Below, in pieces: positions 25,791 to 34,698 of a stretch of 64,000 bases of DNA (positions are counted from its first letter, which is position 1; each line of letters opens with the position of its first letter). A program made the translations under genes and the position numbers. A model generated the notes under the pieces. It was not told where the DNA came from. It saw only the letters and a list, made by a program, of their open reading frames with translations, and did not search any database. The stretch is from SIG603 sp964370405 (GTDB lineage Bacteria; Bacillota; Clostridia; Oscillospirales; Acutalibacteraceae). The stretch covers positions 6,407-70,406 of the forward strand of contig CAYJJB010000001.1 of assembly GCA_964370405.1 (NCBI GenBank), given 5' to 3'.

Positions 25791-26348
25791 ATGATTTCAG
25801 CAGGAGATTTTAGAAATGGCGTAACATTTGAAATGGATGGAAACGTTGTTTCAATTATTGAGTTCCAACACGTAAAACCAGGTAAAGGTGCTGCGTTTGT
25901 TAGAACAAAAATTAGAAATGTTATGACAGGAGCAGTTACAGAAAAAACATTTAACCCAAATGAAAAATTCCCACCAGCATTTGTAGAGAGAAAAGACATG
26001 CAATATCTTTACAGCGATGGAGATTTATATTACTTTATGGACGTTGAGTCTTATGAGCAAATTCCAATTAGCTCAAGCGTTTTAGGCGATAACTTTAAAT
26101 TTGTAAAAGAGAATATGGAGTGTAAAGTTCTTTCTTACAAAGGAAGTGTTTTCGGTGTTGAGCCTCCAAACTTTGTTGATTTAGTAATCACACAAACAGA
26201 CCCAGGCTTTAAAGGCGACACAGCTACTAACGCAACAAAACCAGCTATCCTAGAAACAGGAGCAGAGGTTAAAGTTCCACTATTTATAGACGAAGGTGAA
26301 TTAATCCAAATAGACACTAGAACTGGTGACTATATGGGAAGAGCTTAA
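25791..26348 (+). CDS. efp: Translation elongation factor P
   Basis: EF-P relieves ribosome stalling at proline runs. The 185-residue protein has the KOW-like N-terminal domain with VKPGKGAAFVR, where K32 at the loop tip is the residue modified in many bacteria. The OB domains follow, with LSYKGSVFGVEPPNFVDLVI and QTDPGFKGDTATNATKPA. No EpmA, EarP or YmfI modification gene is visible in the window. It is preceded by an M24 peptidase gene and followed 13 bases later by a CD1247-like gene. Confidence 0.97.
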   Translation: MISAGDFRNGVTFEMDGNVVSIIEFQHVKPGKGAAFVRTKIRNVMTGAVTEKTFNPNEKFPPAFVERKDMQYLYSDGDLYYFMDVESYEQIPISSSVLGDNFKFVKENMECKVLSYKGSVFGVEPPNFVDLVITQTDPGFKGDTATNATKPAILETGAEVKVPLFIDEGELIQIDTRTGDYMGRA

Positions 26349-26361
26349 AGGAGAAATCAAA

Positions 26362-26829
26362 ATGATGACAAATTTAGAAAGAGTAGCATATATCAAAGGT
26401 CTTGTTGAAGGTTTAGAGCTTAATGCAGACACCAAAGAAACAAAAGTTATTAAAGCTATGCTAGAACTTTTAGAAGACATGGCGTTTAGTATTCAAGATT
26501 TAGAAGACGATTTAGCAGAAGTTGACGAGAGAGTTGACGAAATTGACCGTGACCTAGGCGAAATTGAAGAAGATTTCTACGAAGTAGAGGGCGACTGCAA
26601 TTGCGGTGGCGACTGTGATTGTGGCGATGACTGCACTTGTGGTTTCGACGACGATGACTTTGATGACGACGATTTTTATGCAGAGGTTACTTGCCCTACT
26701 TGTAATGACACAATAGAGCTAAATTCACAAATGCTAGAAGAGGGTTCAATAAATTGCCCAAACTGTGATGAACTTTTAGAGTTTGACATGGATTTTGAAG
26801 AAGACGATGAAGAGAGCACAGAAGCTTAA
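26362..26829 (+). CDS. CD1247 N-terminal domain protein with zinc ribbon
   Basis: The 155-residue, very acidic protein has an N-terminal helical domain (NLERVAYIKGLVEGLELNADTKE, KVIKAMLELLEDMA) characteristic of the CD1247 family of Clostridia. A probable coiled coil of Asp/Glu repeats follows, then a Cys-rich CNCGGDCDCGDDCTCG segment, and a C-terminal zinc ribbon with CPTC and CPNC. Function is unknown; the metal-binding ribbon suggests contact with nucleic acid or protein partners. AGGAG lies 8 bases before ATG 26362. It follows efp closely and is closed by a strong terminator, so efp and this gene form one unit. Confidence 0.85.
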   Translation: MMTNLERVAYIKGLVEGLELNADTKETKVIKAMLELLEDMAFSIQDLEDDLAEVDERVDEIDRDLGEIEEDFYEVEGDCNCGGDCDCGDDCTCGFDDDDFDDDDFYAEVTCPTCNDTIELNSQMLEEGSINCPNCDELLEFDMDFEEDDEESTEA

Positions 26830-26839
26830 ATGAATTTTT

Positions 26840-26869
26840 AGCGGAGTTATGACAAATCATAACTCCGCT
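26840..26869 (+). terminator. Terminator after the efp unit
   Basis: A perfect 13-bp stem (26840-26852 with 26857-26869) with loop CAAA is followed by seven or more T. Confidence 0.92.
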
Positions 26870-26923
26870 TTTTTTGGTTATTTTGTCGTATATAGATTGT
26901 GTAAACTTTGTATAAAATGTGTA

Positions 26924-26952
26924 TTGTTTTGTTTTAAATTTACAGATATAAT
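26924..26952 (+). promoter_or_regulatory. Promoter of the GH3-pgmB unit
   Basis: TTGTTT (26924-26929) and TATAAT (26947-26952) are separated by 17 bases, about 32 bases from the GH3 start. Confidence 0.65.
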
Positions 26953-26984
26953 AAACTTGTATATTATTATGGAGGAGATTAAAA

Positions 26985-28697
26985 ATGATAGATTTAACAA
27001 AAAAACCGTTTTATTTGGAAGAAAAAGACATTAAATGGGTGGAAGAAACATTAAAAGGAATGAGTGCAGAAGAAAAATTAAGACAGCTCTTCTTTTTAAT
27101 TGCTTACAGCGCAGACGATGAGTATTTAAAGGGCTTGTCTTGTGAGAGCATAGGTGGATTTATGTGTAGAACTATGCCACCTGAAGAAATTATAAAGACA
27201 AATGCATACATGCAACAAAAAAGCAAAATTCCGCTACTTATAGCTGCAAACCTAGAGGCAGGCGGAAACGGTGCTGTTGCTGGGGGCACAAAAATCGGAC
27301 GTCAAATGCAAGTTGGTGCTACAGCAGATGTTGATATGGCTGAAAAACTTGCAATTACCTGCGCAGAGCAAGGTTTAGCTGCAGGTGTTAACTATAACTT
27401 TGCACCTATCACAGATTTAGATTACAATTTTAGAAATCCAATCACAAATACTAGAACTTTCGGAAGCAACGAGCAAATTGTTAAAGATTTTTCTGTAAAA
27501 TTTGTTGAAGCCTCTCAAAAACTTGGAATGGCTACATCTCCAAAACATTTTCCAGGTGATGGAGTAGATGAAAGAGATCAACACCTTGTTACAAGCATTA
27601 ACTCGCTTTCTTGCGAAGACTGGGACAAAACTTATGGTGAAGTTTATAAAGCTTGCATAGACGCAGGTGCGCTTACAATTATGATAGGTCATATTATGCA
27701 ACCTGCATACTCTAAAAAACTTAATCCTGCTTTAAAAGACGAGGATATTATGCCTGCAACACTTGCTCCTGAATTATTAAATGGACTACTTCGTGAAAAA
27801 CTAGGCTTTAACGGCATGATAATTACAGATGCTACAACTATGGCAGGTATGACTATTCCTATGCCAAGAAGAAAAGCTGTACCTTACACAATTGCAAGCG
27901 GTTGCGACATGTTCTTGTTTACTAAAAACTTACAAGAAGACATAGACTTCATGATAGATGGCTATAAAGATGGAATTATCACAGATGAAAGACTTGATGA
28001 AGCTGTGACAAGAATTTTGGCAACAAAGGCATCAATTAAACTTCATGAAAAACAAGCAAGCGGAGAAATTATTCCAACACTTGAAAATCTTCAAAAAGTA
28101 ATTTCTGATGATAAATATCTAGCATGGCGTGATGAGTGTGCCGACAAGGCAATTACACTTGTTAAAGAGCAAAAAGGCTTACTTCCTATTTCTATAGAGA
28201 AAACACCTAGAGTTATGCTTTACGGAATTACACCATCGGGCGAGAGCTTCTTTGGAAGAAACGCTGATGCGGCAGATGTAGTACCGCATGTAAAAGCAAG
28301 GCTTGAAAAAGAAGGCTTTAAGGTTGATGTTTGGGAAGCACCAAAGGGTATGGAAGGCAGAATGCAAAGAATTAGTGATGTTACAGACAATTATGATTTA
28401 ATAATCTATTTTGCAAGCCTTTCTACAAAAAGCAATCAAACTACAGTAAGAATTGAGTGGGCGCAGCCTATGGGCGTAAACGTTCCACAGTTAATACAAG
28501 ATATTCCAACAATATTTGTATCGACTGAAAATCCATATCACCTACTTGATGTGCCAAGAGTAAAAACATTTATAAATACTTACAACTCAGAGCCTTGGGC
28601 GCTTGATGCTTTGGTTGATAAACTTTTAGGTAAATCAGAATTTAAAGGTATAAGCCCTGTAGATGCCTTCTGTGGCATGTGGGACACAAGACTGTAA
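26985..28697 (+). CDS. Glycoside hydrolase family 3, beta-N-acetylhexosaminidase-like
   Basis: The 570-residue GH3 enzyme has no signal peptide and is therefore likely cytoplasmic. Motifs follow NagZ-type members: KHFPGDG followed by DERDQH, where an Asp-x-His dyad normally supplies the acid/base. The nucleophile aspartate is in IITDATTMAGM. A C-terminal alpha/beta sandwich (about 370-570) resembles that of longer NagZ-like enzymes. Expected role is hydrolysis of beta-linked GlcNAc or related sugars during glycan or cell-wall recycling. GGAGG lies 8 bases before ATG 26985. Cotranscribed with beta-phosphoglucomutase 11 bases downstream, which points to sugar salvage. Exact substrate uncertain. 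Confidence 0.88.
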   Translation: MIDLTKKPFYLEEKDIKWVEETLKGMSAEEKLRQLFFLIAYSADDEYLKGLSCESIGGFMCRTMPPEEIIKTNAYMQQKSKIPLLIAANLEAGGNGAVAGGTKIGRQMQVGATADVDMAEKLAITCAEQGLAAGVNYNFAPITDLDYNFRNPITNTRTFGSNEQIVKDFSVKFVEASQKLGMATSPKHFPGDGVDERDQHLVTSINSLSCEDWDKTYGEVYKACIDAGALTIMIGHIMQPAYSKKLNPALKDEDIMPATLAPELLNGLLREKLGFNGMIITDATTMAGMTIPMPRRKAVPYTIASGCDMFLFTKNLQEDIDFMIDGYKDGIITDERLDEAVTRILATKASIKLHEKQASGEIIPTLENLQKVISDDKYLAWRDECADKAITLVKEQKGLLPISIEKTPRVMLYGITPSGESFFGRNADAADVVPHVKARLEKEGFKVDVWEAPKGMEGRMQRISDVTDNYDLIIYFASLSTKSNQTTVRIEWAQPMGVNVPQLIQDIPTIFVSTENPYHLLDVPRVKTFINTYNSEPWALDALVDKLLGKSEFKGISPVDAFCGMWDTRL

Positions 28698-28708
28698 GGA
28701 GAAATTAA

Positions 28709-29350
28709 ATGAAGTATAAAGCAGTTATATTTGACCTTGATGGCGTTATTGTACACACAGATAAATCTCACTACTTAGCATGGAAAGAAATTGCCGACAA
28801 AAAAGGTATTTATTTTGATGAAGTGATAAATAACCGCCTAAGGGGTGTTTCCAGAATGGAAAGTTTAGAGATAATACTTGAACGCCATGAGGGTAAGGCT
28901 TTAAGTGAAGAAGAAAAAGTTGAGCTTGCAAGTGAGAAAAACGAGAGCTATAAGCGTATGCTCATGCATTTAACTCCTAAAGATGTTGCGCCAGAAGTGT
29001 TGAAAGGCCTTGATTTTATTGCAGAAAAAGGGCTTAAAATGGGCATAGCGTCATCAAGCCAAAATGCAAAAACCATTTTAACTCAAATTGGCCTTATAGA
29101 TAGGTTTGATGCAATTTGTGATGGCACAATGATAAAAAACACTAAACCACATCCAGAAGTATTTGCAAAGGCGGCAGAGATGCTCAGTTTTGAGCCAAAA
29201 GACTGCCTAGCGGTAGAAGATGCAGTATCAGGAGTAGAGTCCGCAAAAGCTGCTGGTATGGAAACTGTGGCAATAGGTGATGCGTCTGAAAATAAAGCAG
29301 GGGATTATAATATATTATCTTTTGATGAAATTTGCTCCTTAATCGTTTGA
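28709..29350 (+). CDS. pgmB: Beta-phosphoglucomutase-like HAD enzyme
   Basis: The 213-residue subclass IA HAD protein has FDLDGVIVHTD, with the nucleophile and acid/base aspartates and no catalytic threonine, as in phosphomutases. The cap region has SRMESLEIIL (compare SRxxSL of beta-PGM), and GIASSSQNAKTIL, the motif III lysine in NTKPHPEVF and VEDAVSGVESAKAAGM follow. Beta-PGM converts beta-glucose 1-phosphate to glucose 6-phosphate after maltose, trehalose or related phosphorylases. No such phosphorylase is adjacent; the partner is a GH3 enzyme, so another beta-sugar phosphate is possible. Confidence 0.87.
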   Translation: MKYKAVIFDLDGVIVHTDKSHYLAWKEIADKKGIYFDEVINNRLRGVSRMESLEIILERHEGKALSEEEKVELASEKNESYKRMLMHLTPKDVAPEVLKGLDFIAEKGLKMGIASSSQNAKTILTQIGLIDRFDAICDGTMIKNTKPHPEVFAKAAEMLSFEPKDCLAVEDAVSGVESAKAAGMETVAIGDASENKAGDYNILSFDEICSLIV

Positions 29351-29367
29351 GGAAAAGTATAAAATTA

Positions 29368-29409
29368 AAAAACACAGTCGAAAAGCGTATGCTAATCGGC
29401 TGTGTTTTT
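29368..29409. terminator. Bidirectional terminator between pgmB and tsaD
   Basis: A 10-bp outer stem (29368-29377 with 29400-29409) is extended by TCG/CGG pairing, with A and T runs at its base. It lies between convergent genes and closes both the GH3-pgmB unit and the eight-gene run ending in tsaD. Confidence 0.8.
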
Positions 29410-29412
29410 ATG

Positions 29413-30423
29413 TTATCCTAAATCGACAGATCTTTGTGCTCTAGCATTTAGGTCTTCTTTTGCTATATTTCCAGCTAAATATTCATAATATGCTTGTGCG
29501 CCTATCATAGCCGCATTGTCACCGCAAAGAGAAATATCAGGCATATAAAGTTCCCAGTTGTTTAACTCACACTCTTTTTTAAGCTCTCGCCTTAAATGCG
29601 AATTTGCACATACTCCACCTGCTATTACTATTTTTTTATAACCCTTATCTTTTGCAAGTTTTGAAAGTCTAGTGACAAGGCAGTCTACTACTGCATATCT
29701 GAAACTTGCGGATAAATCGGGAATGTTTAGCTCTTCGCCTTTTTGTGCTGCGTTATGAATAATGTTTATAACAGAGGTTTTAAGTCCTGAAAAGCTAAAG
29801 TCGTACGGTCTTCCGTCAACCGATGGTCTTGGAAAAGTAAACACTGTGGGGTCGCCGCTTTCTGCTACTTTATCTAACATTATTCCGCCAGGGTACGGCA
29901 TACCCATACTCCGTGCAGCTTTGTCAAACGCTTCACCAGCTGCATCATCACAAGTTCTGCCTAGTATATGAAGTTTTGTATAGTCTTCTACCTCGATTAT
30001 ATGCGTGTGACCGCCTGATACTACCATGCATAAAAACGGTGGTTTTAAGTCTTTGTAACATAAATAGTTGGAGGCTATATGTCCTCTTAAATGATGCACA
30101 GGCACTAGCGGTAAATTATTAGCAAGTGCTAATCCCTTTGCAAAATTTACTCCAACCAAGAGAGAGCCTATAAGCCCTGGTGCATAGGTTACAGCAATGG
30201 CATCTAATTCATCAGCTTTAAGACCAGCCGCTGTAAGGCTTTCCTCTACAACGCCAAATATTGACTCGCTATGTCTTCTTGAAGCAATTTCTGGTACAAC
30301 GCCACCGTAAAGTTTATGCTCTTCTACTTGAGAAGCGACAATTGATGATAAAATTTTTCTTCCATCTTCAACCACTGCAGCAGCAGTTTCGTCGCAAGAG
30401 GATTCTATTGCAAGAATTTTCAT
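29413..30423 (-). CDS. tsaD: tRNA N6-threonylcarbamoyladenosine synthase subunit TsaD
   Basis: TsaD transfers the threonylcarbamoyl group to A37 of ANN-reading tRNAs. The 336-residue ASKHA-fold protein shows LAIESSCDETAAAVV at the N-terminus, the iron-binding VPVHHLRGHIASN (HxxxH), VSGGHTHI, DDAAGEAFDK and VIAGGVCANSHLR. It is the last gene of the minus-strand run and starts 3 bases after rimI. The partner genes tsaB and tsaE, often adjacent, are not in this window. Confidence 0.97.
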   Translation of the reverse strand: MKILAIESSCDETAAAVVEDGRKILSSIVASQVEEHKLYGGVVPEIASRRHSESIFGVVEESLTAAGLKADELDAIAVTYAPGLIGSLLVGVNFAKGLALANNLPLVPVHHLRGHIASNYLCYKDLKPPFLCMVVSGGHTHIIEVEDYTKLHILGRTCDDAAGEAFDKAARSMGMPYPGGIMLDKVAESGDPTVFTFPRPSVDGRPYDFSFSGLKTSVINIIHNAAQKGEELNIPDLSASFRYAVVDCLVTRLSKLAKDKGYKKIVIAGGVCANSHLRRELKKECELNNWELYMPDISLCGDNAAMIGAQAYYEYLAGNIAKEDLNARAQRSVDLG

Positions 30424-30426
30424 GTA

Positions 30427-30864
30427 TTAAAACTCCCTTCTTGTCATTATAAGTGCATCTTCTGTGGGCTTTTCATAGTAGTTTTTGCGTGTGCCCTCAA
30501 CTTTAAATGACATTTTTTCATATAATTTTATTGCACTTTCATTACTCTTTCGTACTTCAAGGGTAATAAATTCACCTTTGCATTCAGAAACAATATCTAT
30601 CAAAATTTCTAAAAGTCTTGTTGCAATTCCTTTTTTTCTGTACTCAGGTTTTACCGCTATATTATTTATATAATACTCTCCATATGTAACATGCATACCT
30701 GCATATGCTGTTACTGTTTCATTGTCAAGCGCCACGATAAACACGCTGTTTTCATTATCAATTTCACTTTGAATTGATAGGTAGGACCAAGGGTTTGAAA
30801 AGCACTGCCTTTCAATTTTTTCAATTTGCTCAACATGTTTAATCGCTAGTTTTTCAATTGTCAT
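30427..30864 (-). CDS. rimI: Ribosomal-protein-alanine acetyltransferase
   Basis: The 145-residue GNAT acetyltransferase is probably the enzyme that acetylates the N-terminal alanine of bS18. The acetyl-CoA motif is VKPEYRKKGIATRLLE, preceded by YYINNIAVK and followed by ITLEVRKSNESAIKLYEKMSF and the C-terminal YYEKPTEDALIMTR, all typical of RimI. It overlaps the arginine-phosphatase gene by 11 bases and precedes tsaD by 3 bases, a very common rimI-tsaD arrangement. Confidence 0.92.
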   Translation of the reverse strand: MTIEKLAIKHVEQIEKIERQCFSNPWSYLSIQSEIDNENSVFIVALDNETVTAYAGMHVTYGEYYINNIAVKPEYRKKGIATRLLEILIDIVSECKGEFITLEVRKSNESAIKLYEKMSFKVEGTRKNYYEKPTEDALIMTRREF

Positions 30865-31297
30865 AATCGCTCACCACAAGAAGAAGTTGCTCTAAAAAAT
30901 CTTTTACAACAACTAAAAGCTCATCCCTACATTCTCTATAAGTCTGTAAATCCTTGCCAAATGGGTCTGATATATGTTTTGGTACGAAAATTTTATGTAC
31001 ATCAACTCCGCATTTTTGCAAAATATATGCATGGGTGTCGGACATTGTAAAATAAGCGTCGTAAAGTGCGACATGGCGAGGTGCAAAAACCTGCGCTTTT
31101 TTATCACTGATGTCAATGTCTATTTCATGGCAAGCTTCAACTGCGTTTTTTGCAGCGTCATCAAGTGCTCTTGCGTTAATTCCTGCACTGTCGCAACTTA
31201 TGTTTTTTATTTCTCTTTCTTTTAAATATTTTCTGAAAATTCCTTCTGCCATAGGGCTTCTACAAGTGTTGCCCGAGCAGACAAATAGTACATTCAC
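30854..31297 (-). CDS. Low-molecular-weight protein arginine phosphatase
   Basis: The 147-residue LMW-PTP fold protein has catalytic loop CSGNTCRS (C7 to S14) and DPFG carrying the general acid aspartate. The threonine at position 11, in place of the isoleucine or leucine of tyrosine phosphatases, is the residue that in YwlE selects phosphoarginine, so this is probably an arginine phosphatase opposing McsB. No mcsB is in the window. The frame extends to ATG 31321, but GAGG lies inside that extension 8 bases before GTG 31297, the better start. Confidence 0.9.
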   Translation of the reverse strand: MNVLFVCSGNTCRSPMAEGIFRKYLKEREIKNISCDSAGINARALDDAAKNAVEACHEIDIDISDKKAQVFAPRHVALYDAYFTMSDTHAYILQKCGVDVHKIFVPKHISDPFGKDLQTYRECRDELLVVVKDFLEQLLLVVSDYDN

Positions 31298-31317
31298 GTA
31301 AATTACCTCTTTAAAAC

Positions 31318-32124
31318 TCATGATTTTTTATACACTAAAAAATCAAAGTGTATAATAGTTTTTAATTTATTTAATTCTTTAAGCCTGTTTGTGCCTTCTA
31401 TAGTTGTTTTCCAGTAATACGGAGTCATAGAAAACAGTTCAAATATACTCTCGTTGTCAAAAAGCTCTATCTCGCTTTTTACTTCAATTCTCTCTTCAAA
31501 GGAAAAGCCTTGATATTCGGTGTGCTTTTTCTCGTTTTCATACGGCACATCATATAAAACTTCTTTCATTTCCCATAAATGTTTTTGACCAGGCACTGCA
31601 ATTATCATGTATCCACCTTTTTTTATTACCGATAAAAACTCTGCTTCTACAATAGGTGCAAATACATTTACAAGGCAGTTCACACTGTTTTTTTCAAATG
31701 GTATGTCAAATAAACTTGCTACAGCAAAGTTTATTTCTTTGTATTTTGCCGCTGCTAGCTTTACAGCAGATTTTGAAATGTCTATTCCAAAAACTTCTCT
31801 GTTTTTACCTGTAAGCTTAGATGTATAATATCCTTCGCCACAGCCTGCATCTAAAATAATGTTACCTACACTCTTATCTAAAAGGGTATCAACTATTTTA
31901 GAAAGCTCATTAACAAAAATATCATAATGGCCTTTTTCTAAAAAGCTTCGCCTTGCCCTTACCATTTCTGGGGTGTCACCTGGAAGCTTTGAGTTCATTT
32001 TATTAGACATTAGTAAATGTAAATATCCTTGTTTTGCAACATCAAAACTGTGGTTGTTTTCACATTTTGCACAGCCTGTGCTTAAAGTAAGTGCCATCTT
32101 GCAAATAGGGCAAGAAAAATTCAT
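31318..32124 (-). CDS. rlmA: 23S rRNA (guanine-N1) methyltransferase, RlmA family
   Basis: The 268-residue SAM methyltransferase has an N-terminal zinc knuckle (C5, C8, C18, C21, with H25 nearby) and HSFDVAKQGYLHLL, both typical of RlmA/RrmA. PGDTPEMVRARRSFLEKGHY follows, then SAM motif I DAGCGEGYYTSKL. RlmA-I methylates G745 and RlmA-II (TlrB) G748 of 23S rRNA; Gram-positive members are usually the latter. It lies between polA and the arginine phosphatase gene with very short spacers. Confidence 0.9.
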   Translation of the reverse strand: MNFSCPICKMALTLSTGCAKCENNHSFDVAKQGYLHLLMSNKMNSKLPGDTPEMVRARRSFLEKGHYDIFVNELSKIVDTLLDKSVGNIILDAGCGEGYYTSKLTGKNREVFGIDISKSAVKLAAAKYKEINFAVASLFDIPFEKNSVNCLVNVFAPIVEAEFLSVIKKGGYMIIAVPGQKHLWEMKEVLYDVPYENEKKHTEYQGFSFEERIEVKSEIELFDNESIFELFSMTPYYWKTTIEGTNRLKELNKLKTIIHFDFLVYKKS

Positions 32125-32130
32125 GTTTCA

Positions 32131-34686
32131 TCACCCTTTCACTATATACCAGTTTTCGCCTATATCGGCATCTACTAAAAGTGGAACAGAAAGTTTTACT
32201 GCGTTTTCCATCTCGGCTTTAAGTAGCTCTTTAACTTCTTGTGCTTCATCTATAGGACACTCAACTATAAGTTCATCATGTACTTGCAAAATCAGTTTTG
32301 CCTTCATGTTTTTTAATGCCGCTTGAACTTTTATCATTGCAATTTTAATAATATCAGCTGCCGCCCCTTGTATTGGCATGTTTCTTGCAACACGTTCACC
32401 AAATGCCCTCATATTAAAGTTTCCACTTTTAAGTTCGGGTAAATATCTTCTTCTTCCAAAAATATCTTCAACATAGCCATCTTCTTTGGCTTTAGCAATT
32501 ACATTTTCCATATATATTTTAATTCCAGAGAAATTTCTTAAATATTCATTTATATAATTTTCAGCCTCAAATCGGCTTACGCCTATGTCTTGAGAGAGTG
32601 AAAATGCGCCTATTCCATAAACTATGCCAAAGTTTACTGCCTTTGCGCTACTACGCATTTTAGATGTAACCATATCCTCAGGCATATTAAAAACTCTTGC
32701 AGCGGTTGAGCGGTGAATGTCCTTGCCTTCTTTAAAAGCTTCGCACATAACTTCATCATTTGATACATGGGCAAGCACTCTAAGTTCAATTTGAGAATAG
32801 TCGGCGCCTACTAAGGTGTAACCTTCTTGTGCAACAAAAAATCGTCGCAACTCCCTGCCCAAATCAGTTCTAACAGGAATATTTTGCAAATTAGGCTCAG
32901 TTGATGAAATTCTGCCAGTTCTTGTTTCAGCTTGGTTAAAAGTTGAATGTATTCTTCCGTCATTTCCAACAACTTTTAATAATCCTTCACAGTAGGTGGA
33001 ATTTAATTTTGCAAGTGTTCTATATTCTAAAATATCGTTTACTATAGGATAATCAAATCTAAGTTTTTCTAAAATTTCAGCACTTGTAGAATATCCTGTT
33101 TTTGTCTTTTTGCCATGAGGCAAGCCCATTTTTTCAAAAAGAGCTTCACCAAGCTGCTTTGGCGAGTTTAAATTAAATTCAAATCCAACTTCTTCCATAA
33201 CAGAGTTATGAAGTTCTAAAATTTTAATTTTTAAATTTTCTCCAAACTCTTTTATGCCTTTGCTGTCAACTTTAAATCCTACATTTTCCATCTCTGCCAA
33301 AACTTTTATTAGGGGCATTTCAATTTCGTCTAAAAGTTTCTTTTGATTGTTTTTTTCAATTTCATCAAGTAATTTTTTAGATATTTTTTCTATATAATAA
33401 GCCTTTATAGCACATAAGTCTTCACTTTTTATTTGTGGTACTTGATACTCCAGCGCCAATTTTTCCACTTCATAGCTTGATGAAGATGGGTTTAAAAGGT
33501 AAGCGGCGATTAAAGTGTCAAGTTTTACAGATTTGATATCGCCCAAAATTTTTATTAGAGGTTTAAGGTCGTGGCAGTATTTTTCAATTTTTTCATTACT
33601 ACAAAAAGTTTTTAAAAATTCTTTTGTAGGCTTTATCCCAGTAACTTTTCCGTTTATGGAAAAGTACATAGTTTTTATATTTTCTTCTTCTAATTCATAA
33701 GAAAAATATGCGGCACCAAGATCTTCAAGCATGGGCAGTACAGTAAATGCATGTTCAGTATATTTTACTTCACACTCACTTGCAGTTTCCTCTTTTGAAG
33801 AATTATCAGACTGTGCTCCATTTACTCCAAGCTTTTCCATAAGCTTGAAAAGTTCAAGCCTTACCATAAGTTTTGAAGCTTCTTCTGCGTTCATTTCAGA
33901 TTTAATGTATGAACTAATGTCTTTGTTTATGGGTGCATCTGTTTTAATTGTTCCAAGTTCATAACTTAAAAATGCATTATCTTTTGAATTTATAAGCTTT
34001 TCTTTCATGCCTTTTTTAATTTCTAAATCATCAATATTGTCATAAATATAAGAAAGGTTTTGATATTTTGTAATAAGTTCTTTTGCGCCTTTTTCACCAA
34101 TTCCTAAGACTCCTGGTATGTTATCAGAGCTGACACCTTGTATTGCCTTAATGTCAATAAGTGCTTTTGGCTCTACTCCATAAACTTCCATGATTTTATC
34201 TTCATCATATAAAGTTACAATTGACTGACCAAATTTAGTGGAGGCAAGCCTTACACTTGTCTTTTTGGATACAAGCTGTAAGCTATCTTTATCCCCTGTT
34301 GCAATGACACAGTCATGTCCTTCGTCTTCACAAGTTTTTGCCAAAGTTCCTAAGATATCGTCTGCCTCATATCCTTCACAAGTTACGAGTTTATACCCTA
34401 AGTACTCAAGCAGCTCTTTTAAAATTGGAAGCTGCATTGCAAGTTCTTGTGGCATACCTTTTCTAGTAGCTTTATAACCGTCATACATCTTATGGCGGAA
34501 AGTGGGCGCCTTTAAGTCAAAAGCTATGGCAATAGCTTGGGGATTTGTTTCATCTTTAATTTTTTCTAAAATGTTTAAAAAACCATATATAGCATTTGTG
34601 AACTCTCCATTTTTTGTGGAAAGAATTTTTATGCCGTAAAAAGCTCTGTTTAAAATACTGTTACCGTCAAGCACTAATAGCTTCAT
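32131..34686 (-). CDS. polA: DNA polymerase I
   Basis: The 851-residue family-A polymerase has an N-terminal 5'-3' nuclease domain (VLDGNSILNRAF, CEGYEADDILGTLA, TGDKDSLQLV). A middle domain follows in which the proofreading motif DxE is replaced (AYFSYELEEE), so 3'-5' exonuclease is predicted absent, as in several Gram-positive enzymes. The C-terminal polymerase has ADYSQIELRVLAH, the O-helix RSSAKAVNFGIVYGIG and QVHDELIVE. GGAGG is 5 bases before ATG 34686; the frame extends to 34698, but that start would contain the ribosome binding site. It is 6 bases upstream of rlmA. Confidence 0.96.
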   Translation of the reverse strand: MKLLVLDGNSILNRAFYGIKILSTKNGEFTNAIYGFLNILEKIKDETNPQAIAIAFDLKAPTFRHKMYDGYKATRKGMPQELAMQLPILKELLEYLGYKLVTCEGYEADDILGTLAKTCEDEGHDCVIATGDKDSLQLVSKKTSVRLASTKFGQSIVTLYDEDKIMEVYGVEPKALIDIKAIQGVSSDNIPGVLGIGEKGAKELITKYQNLSYIYDNIDDLEIKKGMKEKLINSKDNAFLSYELGTIKTDAPINKDISSYIKSEMNAEEASKLMVRLELFKLMEKLGVNGAQSDNSSKEETASECEVKYTEHAFTVLPMLEDLGAAYFSYELEEENIKTMYFSINGKVTGIKPTKEFLKTFCSNEKIEKYCHDLKPLIKILGDIKSVKLDTLIAAYLLNPSSSSYEVEKLALEYQVPQIKSEDLCAIKAYYIEKISKKLLDEIEKNNQKKLLDEIEMPLIKVLAEMENVGFKVDSKGIKEFGENLKIKILELHNSVMEEVGFEFNLNSPKQLGEALFEKMGLPHGKKTKTGYSTSAEILEKLRFDYPIVNDILEYRTLAKLNSTYCEGLLKVVGNDGRIHSTFNQAETRTGRISSTEPNLQNIPVRTDLGRELRRFFVAQEGYTLVGADYSQIELRVLAHVSNDEVMCEAFKEGKDIHRSTAARVFNMPEDMVTSKMRSSAKAVNFGIVYGIGAFSLSQDIGVSRFEAENYINEYLRNFSGIKIYMENVIAKAKEDGYVEDIFGRRRYLPELKSGNFNMRAFGERVARNMPIQGAAADIIKIAMIKVQAALKNMKAKLILQVHDELIVECPIDEAQEVKELLKAEMENAVKLSVPLLVDADIGENWYIVKG

Positions 34687-34698
34687 AAAATCCTCCAT

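Noticed and set aside
26849..27034. 61-codon plus-strand frame upstream of the GH3 gene
   Set aside because: It begins inside the terminator hairpin, runs through the promoter and overlaps the GH3 start; no ribosome binding site.
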